Shown: positions 33,244 through 33,538 of the stretch, piece by piece
Layout of the letters: each line of letters begins with the position of its first letter
Numbering within the stretch: position 1 is the stretch's first letter
Source: Comamonadaceae bacterium
GTDB lineage: Bacteria; Pseudomonadota; Gammaproteobacteria; Burkholderiales; Burkholderiaceae_C
Assembly (NCBI GenBank): GCA_030602185.1
Contig: JAUWAE010000009.1
Coordinates: 1 to 33,538, forward strand
Reading direction: 5' to 3'
DNA: 33,538 bases
The notes under the pieces: model-generated
The model's input: the letters and a program-made list of their open reading frames with translations, nothing else
Database searches by the model: none
Told to the model about the DNA's origin: nothing
Program-made: the position numbers and the translations under genes

Positions 33244-33274
33244 AAAAAAAAGCCCGGTCGCGGTGACCGGGCTT
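33244..33274 (-). terminator. Rho-independent terminator on the minus strand
   Basis: A 10-bp stem AAGCCCGGTC/GACCGGGCTT (33250-33259 and 33265-33274) with a GCGGT loop is followed on the minus strand by eight Us (As at 33244-33251). There is no T-run on the plus side, so it serves minus-strand transcription only, although no minus-strand protein gene ends here. Confidence 0.85.
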
Positions 33275-33353
33275 GAACCACCCATAGAGGGCAGAGGAGA
33301 CAACTGAAAGCGGGGGCTGGCCCCGGGCGATGCAACCAGCGATTGCATACAAT
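33244..33353 (-). ncRNA. Candidate small RNA with exposed anti-Shine-Dalgarno motif
   Basis: On the minus strand a promoter (33360-33388) and an intrinsic terminator (33244-33274) delimit about 110 bases that hold no convincing protein-coding frame. From 5' to 3': hairpin ATGCAA/TTGCAT with 7-base loop (plus 33330-33348), hairpin CGGGG/CCCCG with 5-base loop (33311-33325), an unpaired linker containing TTGTCTCCTCTGCCCTCT (33286-33303), and the terminator hairpin. CUCCUCU can pair with Shine-Dalgarno sequences. The layout resembles CCUCCUCCC-bearing small RNAs of other proteobacteria in concept; homology is not claimed. Confidence 0.6.
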
Positions 33354-33359
33354 GGGGTT

Positions 33360-33388
33360 AGTATAAACCCGATATTGTTGCGTTGCAA
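33360..33388 (-). promoter_or_regulatory. Sigma-70-type promoter for the minus-strand RNA
   Basis: Reading the minus strand, TTGCAA (33383-33388) and TATACT (33360-33365) are separated by 17 bases. TATACT matches TATAAT at five of six positions. Transcription would start near 33353. Confidence 0.6.
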
Positions 33389-33391
33389 CAA
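33375..33391. promoter_or_regulatory. Inverted repeat overlapping the -35 of the minus-strand RNA promoter
   Basis: TTGTTGC (33375-33381) and GCAACAA (33385-33391) are 7-bp perfect arms around GTT. It covers the -35 box of the small RNA promoter and lies 40 bases before the OsmC-family start, so a regulator here could control both. Confidence 0.45.
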
Positions 33392-33430
33392 GTCTCGAAA
33401 ATCTGCTGTTGTTTTTTGGAGAGTGTTCCC

Positions 33431-33538
33431 ATGGAATGCACCGTCACCTGGACCGGCGTCGCCGGTACCCGCTCTAACATGGGCTTTGTCGCCGAAACCG
33501 GCAGCGGCCATGTGCTGGCCATGGACGGCGCGCCCGAC
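33431..33538 (+). CDS. OsmC-family protein (N-terminal part only)
   Basis: The last 108 bases encode 36 residues that begin MECTVTWTGVAG and contain GHVLAMDGAPD, matching the start of OsmC/YhfA-type proteins, thiol peroxidases or related redox proteins. The ATG at 33431 has GGAGAG at 33418-33423, 7 bases before it. The redox cysteines would lie beyond the window end. Which OsmC subgroup it belongs to cannot be judged. Confidence 0.75.
   Translation, partial: MECTVTWTGVAGTRSNMGFVAETGSGHVLAMDGAPD

Noticed and set aside
30571-33348. A 925-codon minus-strand open frame over the kinase and ttuC-like genes
   Set aside because: Low-complexity Gly/His/Gln composition and exact overlap with well-recognised plus-strand genes; a GC shadow.
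1-33538. Mobile element or genomic island carrying the ars/chr genes
   Set aside because: No integrase, transposase, tRNA or flanking direct repeat seen, and GC content and codon use look uniform with the neighbours.

Overview
The window is about 70% GC, densely packed chromosomal DNA. Its gene content (ACR3/ArsJ arsenic operon, PhhA/PhhB/Hpd tyrosine catabolism, a PutA without the N-terminal DNA-binding domain paired with an Lrp-type regulator, AmpG, TtuC-like dehydrogenase, end of flgL) suggests a motile betaproteobacterium of the Burkholderiales, most likely Comamonadaceae (Hydrogenophaga/Acidovorax-like). The genus is an inference from gene content, not from an rRNA. I see no rRNA, tRNA, CRISPR array, insertion sequence or phage gene.

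Layout. 1-1338: the end of flgL and an HDOD-domain signalling protein. 1335-3398 (minus): two c-type cytochrome genes with three and two haem motifs and no dehydrogenase partner in view. 3510-7704: an arsenic operon, operator then gap-arsJ-arsR-acr3-arsC, covering arsenate trapping and export as 1-arseno-3-phosphoglycerate as well as arsenate reduction and arsenite efflux. 7725-8954 (minus): chrA, chromate efflux. 8955-13038: a 318-base control region with a sigma-54-type promoter and a 17-bp palindrome, then codB-like permease, PucR-type regulator and CodA-like deaminase joined by ATGA overlaps, reading as nitrogen scavenging from a pyrimidine or related base. 13105-14589: a fused kinase-like/AAA ATPase protein. 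14568-17504: hpd-phhB-phhA (minus), converting phenylalanine to tyrosine and 4-hydroxyphenylpyruvate to homogentisate, divergent from an Lrp/AsnC regulator. 17509-20514: a DMT transporter, a HI0933-type flavoprotein and an SDR oxidoreductase. 20567-24663: putA divergent from a second Lrp/AsnC regulator. 24715-29819: a solitary GspE/PilB-like ATPase, an MBL-fold hydrolase, a Tat-exported M48 peptidase and AmpG. 29889-31869: an OmpR/EnvZ-type two-component pair. 31870-33538: a structured RNA candidate with a perfect terminator, a TtuC/DmlA-like dehydrogenase, a minus-strand small RNA candidate with its own promoter and terminator, and the start of an OsmC-family gene.

Most genes are well-known families. 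The less ordinary material lies between genes: the minus-strand small RNA candidate (about 33244-33353) exposing a CUCCUCU anti-Shine-Dalgarno stretch between hairpins; the terminated structured RNA at about 31948-32053; the sigma-54 promoter plus palindrome before codB; and a motif shared by the two Lrp-flanked control regions. Within proteins, the CodA-like enzyme carries Ser where E. coli CodA has Asp314.
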